A stretch of 64,000 nt of DNA, from positions 1-64,000 of the forward strand of contig NZ_JAFJSY010000016.1 of assembly GCF_019857225.1 (NCBI RefSeq). The letters run 5' to 3'. Positions 33,522-41,809 of this stretch are shown here, piece by piece. Position 1 is the first letter of the stretch. Each line of letters begins with the position of its first letter. Both the position numbers and the translations under genes were made by a program. Under the pieces are notes generated by a model, which made no database searches, was not told the origin of the DNA, and saw only the letters and a program-made list of their open reading frames with translations. The DNA comes from Streptomyces plumbidurans. GTDB taxonomy: Bacteria; Actinomycetota; Actinomycetes; Streptomycetales; Streptomycetaceae.

Positions 33522-36128
33522 TCAGGACAGGAGCTCGATGTACCCGTCCGTTCCGTGCACGCGGATCCGTTGTCCGTCCCGGATGAGCCGGGTGGCCTGC
33601 TCGACGCCCACGACGGCCGGCAGACCGTACTCCCGGGCGATCACCGCGCCGTGGGTCATCAGACCGCCCACTTCGGTCACCAGGCCGGCGATTCCCACGA
33701 ACAGCGGTGACCAGCTGGGATCGGTGAAGGGCGTGACCAGGATGTCGCCCGCTTCGAGGTCGGCCTGCGCCATGTCCAGGATGACGCGGGCCCTTCCCTC
33801 GACGGTCCCGGCGGAGACGGGCAGGCCGACCAGGGCACCGTCCGGCACGTCGTCGCGTCGGTACGCACCGGTGACGCACTCGCCGTCCGAGGTGAGGACG
33901 CGGGGCGGCGTGAGCGCCTCGTAGGACCGGAAGGCTTCCTTGCGCTGCCGGATGAGTCGGTCGTCCACCCGCTGCGCGCGTACGGCTTCGTGGAACTCCT
34001 GGAAGGTGAGGTAGAAGACGTCCTCTTTCGCCGCGAGCAGCCCGGACTGCACCAGGCGCTCGGCCTCCGCCAGCAGCGCCTGCTTGTAGACGAAGTAGCG
34101 GCTGACGATGCCGTACTTCGGGTACTCGCGGTAGCCGATGAAGGTGCGGACCCGGTCGATCATCCGCTTGGTCTCGTCGGCCTTGCGCTCCCCGTCCGGC
34201 AGGGCCCGCAGACGTGTCAGCACGTCCTGTTCCTTCGCCAGCGCCGCCTGACGCCCCTGCTCGAAGCGCCGCTGGGCGGCGCCCGGTTCGAAGTTCCTGA
34301 CGTTGTCGAGGATCACGGGCACGAGCGAGCTGGGACGTTCGCTCCAGCGCGGCCTGGTGATGTCGATCTCGCCGACGCAGCGCATGCCGTAGCGGTCGAG
34401 GTAGGCCTCGATGGCGGCGCGCGCCTCCGCACCGCCCGCGAGCTTCGCCATCTCCTCCAGGAAATCGTCGTCCTCGACGCCCTGCAGGAACTCGACCACC
34501 TCCGGATGCGGACGGACCGCGTCGGCGACGTCGAGCAGTGCGAGTCCCATCTCGGAGGTGATGTTGCCGGGGGCGGACAGGGTGAGCGTGTCGGCCGCGC
34601 TCTTCTCGCCGAGCCATTCCTGCAGATGGTCGTTGAGCCACCAGGTGGCCTCCATCCCCGCCATGATCGCCTGCATGTTCAGCGGGTCGCCGAGCGCCCG
34701 CTTGTGCTCGGCGAAGGCTTCCAGCAGGAAGTCGAACAGCTCCGGTCCGCTCTTCGTCCGGATGTCGCGCTCCAGCGCGGCGATGGACGCCTGGCTCCGC
34801 TCGATCAGTTCGGTGACGACGGCCGGATCGGTCTCGATCGGGGCGAGCCTGCTTCGGGCCGGCTGTCCGCCGGGCGCCTCGTCGGGGAGCGACGGGACGA
34901 AGTCGCCGCGGTCGAGGACGGTCTCCAGTGCGTCCCTGATCAGCGGATCGCCCCTGCCCATGACGTCCAGGAGGGCGGCGCGGCTCGCGGGCGCCGCCAA
35001 GCGCTGGGTGACCTCGACGAACAGCCTGCCGGCGGCCTCGTGCATCCGCACCATCGCCGTCAGCTGCCACATGGAGTACCCGAGGGGCTTCATGGGGTCG
35101 GTCATCATCTGCTGGTGGCCGACGGAGACGTAGACGTGATTGTCCTCGTCACTGGCCTCGGGGATGGGGAACAGCGTCGTGATCGGGCGGCTCTGCACGA
35201 TGTGGAAGGCGTCGTCGACCAGGCACCATTCGATGTCCTGCGGGCGGCCGAAGTGTGCTTCGATCCGCCGACCGAGTCGTACGAGGTCCACGACCTGCGC
35301 GTCCGACAGGGCCGGCTGCTCCTGCTGCCGTGCGTCGATGGCCGTTTCCTGTGTACCGCCGGACGGCAGGGACTCGACGGCTCGCTGTTTGGCGGAGATC
35401 GTCCGGGCGACGACTTCGCCGTGCCGCACCTTGAAGACGTCCGGGTTCACCAGGCCGGAGACCAGGGCCTCGCCCAGTCCGAAGCCGGCGTCCACGGTGG
35501 CGACCGTCCGGTTGCCGGTGACGGGGTCGGCCGTGAACAGGATGCCGGACGCCTGCGGGAAGACCATCCGCTGCACGACCACGGCCATGTGGACCGCGCG
35601 GTGATCGATGCCGTTGCGCCGCCGGTAGGTCACGGCCCGCTCGGTGAACAGGGAGGCCCAGCACCGGCTGACGTGCTCGAGGATCGCCGCCGTGCCCACC
35701 ACGTTCAGATACGTGTCCTGCTGGCCCGCGAAGGACGCGGTCGGCAGGTCCTCGGCCGTCGCGCTGGACCGGACGGCGTAGGCGGCCCACTCGCCATGGC
35801 GGGAGAGCGCGCCGGTGATCGCCGCGGCCAGGTCGTCCGGGATGGTGATGTCCTCGATGGCCGAGCGGATCCGTGCGCTGAGCGTGCGGATCGTGTCCGC
35901 GTCGTCCGCGTCGACCTCGTTCAGGCATGACAGCTGGTCGAGCAGGTCTCCGACGGACGGCTCCTTGGCCAGGATGCGCCGGTAGGCGTCGGTCGTCACG
36001 CAAAAGCCGTCCGGCACGCGGACGCCTTCGATCCGCGACAGCGCGCCCAGGTGTGCGCCCTTTCCGCCGACGACCGCGGTCCGCGTCTCGTCGGCCTGTT
36101 GAAGATCCAGCACGTACTGCTCGCTCAT
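33522..36128 (-). CDS. rph: Rifamycin-inactivating phosphotransferase
   Basis: The 868-residue protein has the Rph layout: an ATP-grasp domain (about 1-320; VGGKGAHLGALSRI, YAVRSSATAEDLPTASFAGQ, GILFTADPVTGNRTVATVDA), a rifamycin-binding domain (about 330-750), and a C-terminal swivelling His domain. The last has GGLMTHGAVIAREYGLPAVV with catalytic His826. It is related to PEP synthase but shortened; the family transfers the beta-phosphate of ATP to the 21-OH of rifamycins. The start is ATG 36128. A 19-bp palindrome matching the rifamycin-associated element lies 56 bases upstream, strongly supporting this function over a generic PEP synthase. Confidence 0.92.
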   Translation of the reverse strand: MSEQYVLDLQQADETRTAVVGGKGAHLGALSRIEGVRVPDGFCVTTDAYRRILAKEPSVGDLLDQLSCLNEVDADDADTIRTLSARIRSAIEDITIPDDLAAAITGALSRHGEWAAYAVRSSATAEDLPTASFAGQQDTYLNVVGTAAILEHVSRCWASLFTERAVTYRRRNGIDHRAVHMAVVVQRMVFPQASGILFTADPVTGNRTVATVDAGFGLGEALVSGLVNPDVFKVRHGEVVARTISAKQRAVESLPSGGTQETAIDARQQEQPALSDAQVVDLVRLGRRIEAHFGRPQDIEWCLVDDAFHIVQSRPITTLFPIPEASDEDNHVYVSVGHQQMMTDPMKPLGYSMWQLTAMVRMHEAAGRLFVEVTQRLAAPASRAALLDVMGRGDPLIRDALETVLDRGDFVPSLPDEAPGGQPARSRLAPIETDPAVVTELIERSQASIAALERDIRTKSGPELFDFLLEAFAEHKRALGDPLNMQAIMAGMEATWWLNDHLQEWLGEKSAADTLTLSAPGNITSEMGLALLDVADAVRPHPEVVEFLQGVEDDDFLEEMAKLAGGAEARAAIEAYLDRYGMRCVGEIDITRPRWSERPSSLVPVILDNVRNFEPGAAQRRFEQGRQAALAKEQDVLTRLRALPDGERKADETKRMIDRVRTFIGYREYPKYGIVSRYFVYKQALLAEAERLVQSGLLAAKEDVFYLTFQEFHEAVRAQRVDDRLIRQRKEAFRSYEALTPPRVLTSDGECVTGAYRRDDVPDGALVGLPVSAGTVEGRARVILDMAQADLEAGDILVTPFTDPSWSPLFVGIAGLVTEVGGLMTHGAVIAREYGLPAVVGVEQATRLIRDGQRIRVHGTDGYIELLS

Positions 36129-36183
36129 GCGATACCCGTTTCCGCAGGTGGTGGTCTCGGCGGATGATTCTGCGCGGTGACCC

Positions 36184-36202
36184 GGGCCTTGCCGCAAGCC
36201 CC
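36184..36202. promoter_or_regulatory. Rifamycin-associated element (RAE)
   Basis: The 19-base sequence reads GGGGCTTGCGGCAAGGCCC on the minus strand. It is a near-palindrome matching the RAE known upstream of rph and other rifamycin-responsive genes in actinomycetes, as I recall the consensus. It lies 56-74 bases upstream of the rph ATG. Its arms supply TTGCGG toward rph and TTGCCG toward the other strand, each usable as a -35 box. Confidence 0.85.
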
Positions 36203-36217
36203 CGGGTGCGCTATACG
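36189..36217 (+). promoter_or_regulatory. Predicted plus-strand promoter inside the RAE
   Basis: TTGCCG (36189-36194) in the RAE and TATACG (36212-36217) are separated by exactly 17 bases, a good sigma-70-type promoter pointing away from rph. A T-run terminator begins only a few bases beyond the predicted start site. It is inferred from pattern only. Confidence 0.5.
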
Positions 36218-36222
36218 TTGGG

Positions 36223-36257
36223 AAGGGCAGGGAGAGATCTCCTTGCCTTTGTTTTTG
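36223..36257 (+). terminator. Intrinsic terminator or attenuator between RAE and phosphatase gene
   Basis: An 11-bp stem with G-T wobbles (36223-36233 with 36240-36250) carries a small loop and is followed by a T-rich run, TTTGTTTTTG (36248-36257). This is a classic intrinsic terminator, rare in such GC-rich DNA. No plus-strand gene ends upstream, because rph is on the other strand, so it would stop a short transcript from the RAE promoter. Confidence 0.65.
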
Positions 36258-36374
36258 CCTTCCGCCGGAACGTGTTATCCAGGAGGTGTGCGGTAAGGGA
36301 TCTCGGGGCTCCATCGCACGGACTCGGGAATGGCTCTCCGGCGCGCGCCGGAGTCAGCGAGCTGGGTGAGCTGC

Positions 36375-38576
36375 ATGGATCCCACGCCCTCCTCATCGGC
36401 GGGTTCGCCGTTCGACGTGGTCAGCGGCGCCCTGACCGGCTACAGGCCCCGGGGCGGGACCACGCGGGCCACGGGCCAGGCAGCAGCGCAGAACAATCCC
36501 CCTTCCGGGCCAACCGCGGAAGACCCTTCGGAAGCGGGAGGCGGCGACCGCCCGGAAACCGGAGGCCAGGAACAGATCCTCGCTGTGGTCAGCCTCGACC
36601 GGGATCTCAAGATCACCAGCTGCAATCTGGATGCCGCTCCGTTCGCGGGAGTGAGCGCCGCGCCGGGGACCGATTTCGCCGCGCTGCTGCCGCCCGGGGA
36701 CGTGGCGACGGTCACGCAGCGGCTGAGGAACGCCGTCGAGACGCGCGAGGCGCATGTCGCCCGGGTGCAGCGGCTGCGGAGGGACGACGGGACGGAACTC
36801 GTCGTCTCGATGAGCATCCTGCCGTCCGCGGAACGGCACGGCGGCTTGACCGTCTCACTGATCGCCATGGCCAAGCGGCTGCACCTCTACGCCTCGGCGA
36901 CCGCGATCGGGACGTCCCTGGACATCGGCGAGACCGCGCAGTCCCTCGCCCAGTCCCTCCTTGCCTGGGGGGACGTCGCCGCCGTCGACCTCGACTTCGC
37001 CGTGTGGACGGGAGAGGCCGTCACCGAGCAGACGCATGAGCGCATCCGGCTGCGCCGGGCCGCCCTGGTGCCGGACCGGCCCTGGCCCAAGGGGTATCTG
37101 ACGTGCGGCGACAACCTCCCCCGTGAGGCGAGCCGGCTGCTGGTCGGTGCGGTCACCCGTGACGACCTGCCGCAGGCCGTCGTCATCCCCGACCGGGAGG
37201 CGATCGAGCGGGTGCTCGGCGATCCTCGGCTGGTACGCGCCCTCGTACCCGGCAACCTGCCGGCGACCGTCGCGTGCATTCCGCTCGTGGTGGAGGGGCC
37301 GGAAGGCGCGGCGGGACCCATCGTGCTGGGCGTGACGGAGGTCTGGCGGCGGCCCGAGCGGCCCTTCCGCGACAGCGAGCTGTTCGACCTCCAGGAACTC
37401 GTGGCCAAGACCGCGCGCCACGTGGACCTGGCCCGCCAGCACCAACGCGAGCACGCGCAGGTTCTCGCACTGCAGCGCCGGCTGCTGCCGCGGGCCGGCA
37501 GCGACACCATCGAGGTCGCCAGCGTCTATCTGCCCACCACTCCGGACAGCGCGGGCGTCGGCGGTGACTGGGTGAACAGCTTTCCACTGCCGGGCGACCG
37601 GACCGCACTCGTGGTCGGTGACGTCGTGGGGCACGGCCTGGGGGCCGCGGCGACCATGGGCCAGCTGAGCATGGAGGCCCGCGCGCTGCTGTCCGCGGGG
37701 CTGGGTCCCGGGGAGGTGCTGGAGCGTCTGGACGAGACGGTCACGCTGCTGGACGACACGGACGCGGGCCTGGCGGCCGGGTACAGCGCGCTGGGCTCGA
37801 CATGCTGCATCGCGGTCTACGATCCCGTCGACCACCGGGTCACGCTGTCCAACGCGGGTCATCTGCCCCCGGTCCTCGTTCACCCCGACGGGTCCGCCGC
37901 GACCATCACGGCGCAGCCGCACCCGGGCCTGGGCACCGGATTCGCCGTGCGGGAGCCGTTCGACGTGCAGGAGTTCAGCGCGCCGCCCGGCTCGCTCCTC
38001 GCTCTGTACACCGACGGTCTGGTGGAGGAGCAGGCGTCCTCCATCGACAACGGGATCGACCGGCTGACGGACCTGGTGCGTGATGTGCACCCCTGGGACG
38101 ATCTGCAGGCGACCGCGCGTCGTGTGGTCGGCGAACTGGCCCCGCAGGGGCGCCTGCGCGACGACGTGACGCTGCTGCTCGCGCGTATGACCGGCCGTCG
38201 CAGCCGGGACACCGCGACCTGGCAGCTGCCGGCGCACGACGACACCGCCGCGCGCGCCCGAAGCCTCGCCTCGTCCCTCCTACGGCGATGGCGCACCAGT
38301 GACCAGGCCCAGGAGAGGGTGCTGCTGGTGATCAGCGAACTGGTCACCAACGCCGTCCTGTTCGGCACCGGGCCCGTCACCGTGCGGCTGGTGAAGGCGG
38401 GGGACCATCTGACGTGCGAGGTCGGCGACACCGGCAACGGCCGACCGCGGCTGCGTCACAGCGACGTACTCGACGACAGCGGGCGCGGCCTGTACGTCAT
38501 GCACAAGCTGACCACCCGCTGGGGCGTGCGCTGGACCAACACCGGCAAGGCCGTGTGGGCGGAACTGGACCTGTAG
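36375..38576 (+). CDS. PAS-GAF-SpoIIE phosphatase with C-terminal anti-sigma-type ATPase domain
   Basis: From ATG 36375 the protein has 733 residues. After a low-complexity N-terminus come a PAS-like domain (about 55-155, ILAVVSLDRDLKITSCNLDA), a GAF-like domain (about 165-365), the PP2C/SpoIIE phosphatase (about 370-590) and an HATPase_c domain (about 600-733). The phosphatase has Asp motifs GVGGDWVNSFPLPGDRTALV, VVGDVVGHGLGAAA and LYTDGLVEEQ. The HATPase has SELVTNAVLFGTGPVTVRL and DDSGRGLYVMHKL. Such proteins both dephosphorylate anti-sigma antagonists and phosphorylate or bind partners in partner-switching networks. It lies downstream of the RAE-linked terminator, but control by it is unproven. 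Confidence 0.9.
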   Translation: MDPTPSSSAGSPFDVVSGALTGYRPRGGTTRATGQAAAQNNPPSGPTAEDPSEAGGGDRPETGGQEQILAVVSLDRDLKITSCNLDAAPFAGVSAAPGTDFAALLPPGDVATVTQRLRNAVETREAHVARVQRLRRDDGTELVVSMSILPSAERHGGLTVSLIAMAKRLHLYASATAIGTSLDIGETAQSLAQSLLAWGDVAAVDLDFAVWTGEAVTEQTHERIRLRRAALVPDRPWPKGYLTCGDNLPREASRLLVGAVTRDDLPQAVVIPDREAIERVLGDPRLVRALVPGNLPATVACIPLVVEGPEGAAGPIVLGVTEVWRRPERPFRDSELFDLQELVAKTARHVDLARQHQREHAQVLALQRRLLPRAGSDTIEVASVYLPTTPDSAGVGGDWVNSFPLPGDRTALVVGDVVGHGLGAAATMGQLSMEARALLSAGLGPGEVLERLDETVTLLDDTDAGLAAGYSALGSTCCIAVYDPVDHRVTLSNAGHLPPVLVHPDGSAATITAQPHPGLGTGFAVREPFDVQEFSAPPGSLLALYTDGLVEEQASSIDNGIDRLTDLVRDVHPWDDLQATARRVVGELAPQGRLRDDVTLLLARMTGRRSRDTATWQLPAHDDTAARARSLASSLLRRWRTSDQAQERVLLVISELVTNAVLFGTGPVTVRLVKAGDHLTCEVGDTGNGRPRLRHSDVLDDSGRGLYVMHKLTTRWGVRWTNTGKAVWAELDL

Positions 38577-38613
38577 TTCGCTTGTCGAGCCGAGGCGCGC
38601 GATCAAGCGAAGC

Positions 38614-39798
38614 TCAAAGCCACTCCCCCTCCACGGCCGTGGCGGTCAGCCCGGGCGCGGCCGCGTACAGCACCGTGTGGCTGCCGGTCTTCTGTCCGGC
38701 GTCGTGCGCGCGCCGCAGGATGTCGAGTACGGCCGCGCCGCCGCGGTTGCCGGTGGTGTAGCTGTCGCGGCTGTACTCCAGGAGCCCGGTCGGCCAGTCG
38801 TCGGGCATGGTCTGTTCCATGTACTCCATCACCCGGGTTCCGCCGGGGTGGGCGAGCAGCAGATCGGGATGCCAGGCCTGCTTGTCGTTCTCGTGGCGGG
38901 TGCGCAGCCACTCCCACATCGCGGTGACGGTCTCCTGCACGGCGCGCGGCCCGCGGCGGTCCATCACGAAGTGCGTGCCGTCGGCCCGGGTGTCGAGCCA
39001 GTGCAGGTCCGAGGTCTTGGGCAGGGTGTGGTGCCAGGCGGCGTCCAGCCGCAGAATCGATTCTGTCCTGGGGCGGCCGGTCACCACCGCGGCAACCGCC
39101 GTGTCCGCGAACAGCAGCCGCACGATGAGGGACTCCAGGGTGTCGTCGGCTGGCTGGTAGGTGGTGCTGAGCGCCTCCGACACGACCACCAGCACCACCC
39201 GGTCGGGGTCCGCGGCGACGAGGTCGGCGGCAAGCGCCAGCGATCGGGTTCCGGCGATGCAGGCCCACTGGCTGGCCGGCAGCAGCAGTGCGTCGCTGCG
39301 CAGCGGAAGGCGGTTGAACAGGGACAGGTCCAGGCCCGGCAGGGCCGGGGTCGTGGAGTGACTGGTGATCAGGCAGTCGACGTCGGCGGCGTCAAGGCCG
39401 GCGATCTCCAGGGCCTCGCGGGCCGCGCGCTCCGCGTAGTTCTGCACGGCAGCCCAGGCCGGAGCGGTGCGCTCCTGGATGGTCTGCGGCGCCGGTATCG
39501 CATCCAGTGCGGCGATCGCGCGGTCCACCTCGTCCTCGTCGAAGCCGTCGCGGGTGAGTGCCTCACGGGCCGCGTCGGCGCCCGGAGTTCGCAGTCCGCT
39601 TCCGCCACTGGGGGCGACGGCCGTCTCCAGCGGCAGCATCCATCCGCGGGCGGTGATGCCCGTACTCGCGGCGATGCCGTCGATCCGCGGCAGCCAGGGG
39701 GCCTGCGGATGGCGACTGCGCACCTCCGCCAGGATCTGGTCGGTCTGTATGGAATGTTCGCCGTGCATCACGGCGGGAGGACACAGATAGGCGCCCAC
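38614..39798 (-). CDS. Type III polyketide synthase (chalcone synthase family)
   Basis: The 394-residue protein starts at GTG 39798 with AAAGGGG upstream. It has the chalcone/stilbene synthase catalytic triad: Cys180 in LPASQWACIAGTRSL, His317 in LLAHPGGTRVM and Asn351 in YTTGNRGGAAVLD. The end AAPGLTATAVEGEWL fits the PhlD/RppA-like bacterial group. It should condense malonyl-CoA units onto a starter in the cytoplasm to make a small phenolic or pyrone. Residues about 60-115 form an extra Asp/Ala/Gly-rich segment relative to typical members, which pushes Cys to position 180. No tailoring genes are adjacent except an aldo/keto reductase upstream. Confidence 0.87.
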   Translation of the reverse strand: MGAYLCPPAVMHGEHSIQTDQILAEVRSRHPQAPWLPRIDGIAASTGITARGWMLPLETAVAPSGGSGLRTPGADAAREALTRDGFDEDEVDRAIAALDAIPAPQTIQERTAPAWAAVQNYAERAAREALEIAGLDAADVDCLITSHSTTPALPGLDLSLFNRLPLRSDALLLPASQWACIAGTRSLALAADLVAADPDRVVLVVVSEALSTTYQPADDTLESLIVRLLFADTAVAAVVTGRPRTESILRLDAAWHHTLPKTSDLHWLDTRADGTHFVMDRRGPRAVQETVTAMWEWLRTRHENDKQAWHPDLLLAHPGGTRVMEYMEQTMPDDWPTGLLEYSRDSYTTGNRGGAAVLDILRRAHDAGQKTGSHTVLYAAAPGLTATAVEGEWL

Positions 39799-39960
39799 GA
39801 TTACGCCCCTTTCTCAGCGAATCCTGACAAAACCCTGACGGCACGAAGTGGCCTGAACCTGCCCAAATCGGCAGACTGGGGTCAAGACGCCGTAGTGGCA
39901 CTCTACTTCGCGCCGTTCGCGGATTGGCTGAAACCTGGGAGCGGGGATGCCCGGCTTGGA

Positions 39961-40038
39961 CGGTTTCCTTCCCAGCCGCCGGCGGTTTCCTTCCCAGCCG
40001 CCGGCGGTTTCCTTCCCAGCCGCCGGCGGTTTCCTTCC
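39961..40038. repeat. 22-bp tandem repeat
   Basis: Three perfect copies of a 22-base unit starting CGGTTTCCTTCCCAGCCGCC (39961-39982, 39983-40004, 40005-40026) are followed by a 12-base partial copy (40027-40038) that ends in the stop codon of the aldo/keto reductase. Each unit carries the GCCGCCGG core. The array fills the gap between that gene and the polyketide synthase gene. Confidence 0.9.
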
Positions 40039-41027
40039 TAGCGGTTGACGGACCGCATCCCGGCCTCGTCGTAACGCTCCCCCGCCGCCTGCGGCAGCTC
40101 CGCGTCGATGCGGGCCAAGTCGTCCTTGCTCAGCGTGATGTCGACGGCCCCGACGTTCTGCTCCAGGTAGGTGCGGCGCTTGGTGCCCGGGATCGGGACC
40201 AGGTGCTCGCCCTGGGCCAGCACCCAGGCGATGGCCAACTGCGCCGGGGTGACGTCCTTCTCGGCGGCGATCTCCTTGACCTTCGCCGCGAGCCGCAGGT
40301 TGGCGTCCAGGTTGGCGTCCTGGAACCGCGGGTTCTGGCGGCGCCAGTCGTTGGCGTCCAGGTCGTCGGGCGAGGTGAACCGGCCGGCGAGGAAGCCGCG
40401 ACCGAGCGGCGAGTACGGCACGAAGCCGATGCCCAGCTCCCGGCACGCGGGCAGCACCTCGGCCTCCACATCCCTGGACCACAGCGAGTACTCGCTCTGC
40501 ACGGCGGTGATCGGATGCACGGCGTGGGCACGCCGGATGGTCTCCGCGCTCGCCTCGCTCAGTCCGATGTGGCGCACGGTGCCCGCCTCGACCAGTTCGG
40601 CCAGCGCGCCCACGGTCTCCTCGATGGGCACGTTCGGGTCGACGCGGTGCTGGTAGTACAGGTCGATGTAATCGGTCCCCAGACGCTGCAGGGAGCCGTG
40701 GACCGAGCTGCGGACGTGCTCGGCGGAACCGTCCTGCGGACCGACCGTGCTGCCGTCGCCGGGTACGGCGTTGTCCATCCGGTAGTTGAACTTCGTCGCG
40801 ATCACGTACTCGTCGCGGTGCCCCCGGATCGCCTCGCCGACGAGCGACTCGTTGGTGAGCGGCCCGTACATCTGCGCGGTGTCGAGGAAGTCGATGCCGA
40901 GGTCGAGGGCGCGGCGGATGGTGGCGATTCCCTCGTCCTGGTCGGCGGTGCCGTAGAAGGCGGACATGCCCATGCATCCGAGGCCGATGGCCGATACGTG
41001 GAGATCCCGCAGACTGCGCTTCTGCAT
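40038..41027 (-). CDS. Aldo/keto reductase
   Basis: The 329-residue protein has a TIM-barrel AKR fold: N-terminal [35 protein letters not shown] with catalytic Asp and Tyr, [10 protein letters not shown] with Lys, [11 protein letters not shown] with His, and [19 protein letters not shown]. These match the NADPH-dependent AKR13-like oxidoreductases that reduce aldehydes and ketones. It is a cytoplasmic enzyme. Its stop codon lies inside the last unit of the 22-bp tandem repeat. The polyketide synthase gene follows on the same strand 239 bases away; a shared pathway is possible but unproven. Confidence 0.92.
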   Translation of the reverse strand: MQKRSLRDLHVSAIGLGCMGMSAFYGTADQDEGIATIRRALDLGIDFLDTAQMYGPLTNESLVGEAIRGHRDEYVIATKFNYRMDNAVPGDGSTVGPQDGSAEHVRSSVHGSLQRLGTDYIDLYYQHRVDPNVPIEETVGALAELVEAGTVRHIGLSEASAETIRRAHAVHPITAVQSEYSLWSRDVEAEVLPACRELGIGFVPYSPLGRGFLAGRFTSPDDLDANDWRRQNPRFQDANLDANLRLAAKVKEIAAEKDVTPAQLAIAWVLAQGEHLVPIPGTKRRTYLEQNVGAVDITLSKDDLARIDAELPQAAGERYDEAGMRSVNR

Positions 41028-41149
41028 CTGGTGTCCCAGCCTTTCTGCACGCTCTCGCGTCGTCCGGACGGCGGGGCCTCGTGCGCCCCGCCGTCTGCGA
41101 CGCTACGACCTGGAGCGCGCTCGAGTGCAAGCCCGGCCGGCGGGCGTGT

Positions 41150-41599
41150 TCAGCTCTGGCACTGCTTCGTCGCGGCGGGAGACCAGCCGCTCCAGGCGGC
41201 ACCGTCGGCCCGGGCGTGGACGCGGATCTCGACCCTCACGGGCGCGCAGACACGCGTGGTACTGCCCACTTCGACCGGGCCGACCTCCTGCCCGGGCGCG
41301 ACATACGAGCGGCCCGTGCCCACCTTCGCCCAGGAGCCGCCGTCGGGGCGCGAGAACGCCTCGTAGGTGATGTTCACTCCCCTGGAGCCGGTGTTGCGCG
41401 CCTTGATGTACGCGGAGATCTCCCTCGTCGGGAGGCGGCCCACCGATCCGCGCTCCGCGCTGATGCATCCGTTGATGGCCACGCGGCCGGTCGACACGCC
41501 TCCGCCACACGCGATTCCTGCTGCGTGAGCGTTGGTCGGCATGGTCAGTGCGGTGAGCGCGGCTGCGCTCAGGACCATTGCGGTGCGCCTGAATTGCAA
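41150..41599 (-). CDS. Small secreted protein of unknown function
   Basis: The 149-residue protein starts at TTG 41599, with GAGGAG about 9 bases upstream. A signal peptide ends at NAHA (about residue 26). The mature part is about 120 residues with four Cys and a beta-rich pattern (AYIKARNTGSRGVNITYEAF, YVAPGQEVGPVEV), suggesting a small exported beta-sandwich stabilised by disulfides. I recognise no family. It has a rare start codon for a gene that otherwise looks well conserved in codon use. Confidence 0.68.
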   Translation of the reverse strand: MQFRRTAMVLSAAALTALTMPTNAHAAGIACGGGVSTGRVAINGCISAERGSVGRLPTREISAYIKARNTGSRGVNITYEAFSRPDGGSWAKVGTGRSYVAPGQEVGPVEVGSTTRVCAPVRVEIRVHARADGAAWSGWSPAATKQCQS

Positions 41600-41728
41600 G
41601 GCCTGTCTCCTCTGCGAGTTCCTGCGGTTCGAGGAGACGATGGCTCACCCACGGTGACGAGGCACGCAACGTCGCCCATTTCTCACCCAAATGGGCAAGT
41701 TCGGGTGGTTGGTAGCGGTGAAACGCGC

Positions 41729-41761
41729 GGGTCCGCCGGGTCGGTGCGACCCGGCGGACCC
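41729..41761 (-). terminator. Terminator after the GH64 gene
   Basis: A perfect 15-bp stem (41729-41743 with 41747-41761) and a 3-base loop lie about 48 bases beyond the minus-strand stop at 41810. Confidence 0.75.
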
Positions 41762-41809
41762 ACCGTTCAGGGGTTCAACGGTCGTTCGGCGTCCGTGCCG
41801 CCGGATCGG

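Noticed and set aside
33178..35070. A 630-residue minus-strand frame inside rph.
   Set aside because: Its composition is Arg/Gly-rich with no domains. rph in the overlapping frame has full motifs. Only the last 81 residues, outside rph, are kept as a possible small gene.
36286..36369. A 27-residue leader-like frame ahead of the SpoIIE phosphatase, near AGGAGG at 36281-36286.
   Set aside because: The GTG overlaps the purine-rich site, so spacing is wrong for translation, and the peptide has no regulatory pattern.
39961..40038. The 22-bp repeats considered as a CRISPR array.
   Set aside because: The units are directly adjacent with no spacers, and no cas genes are present.
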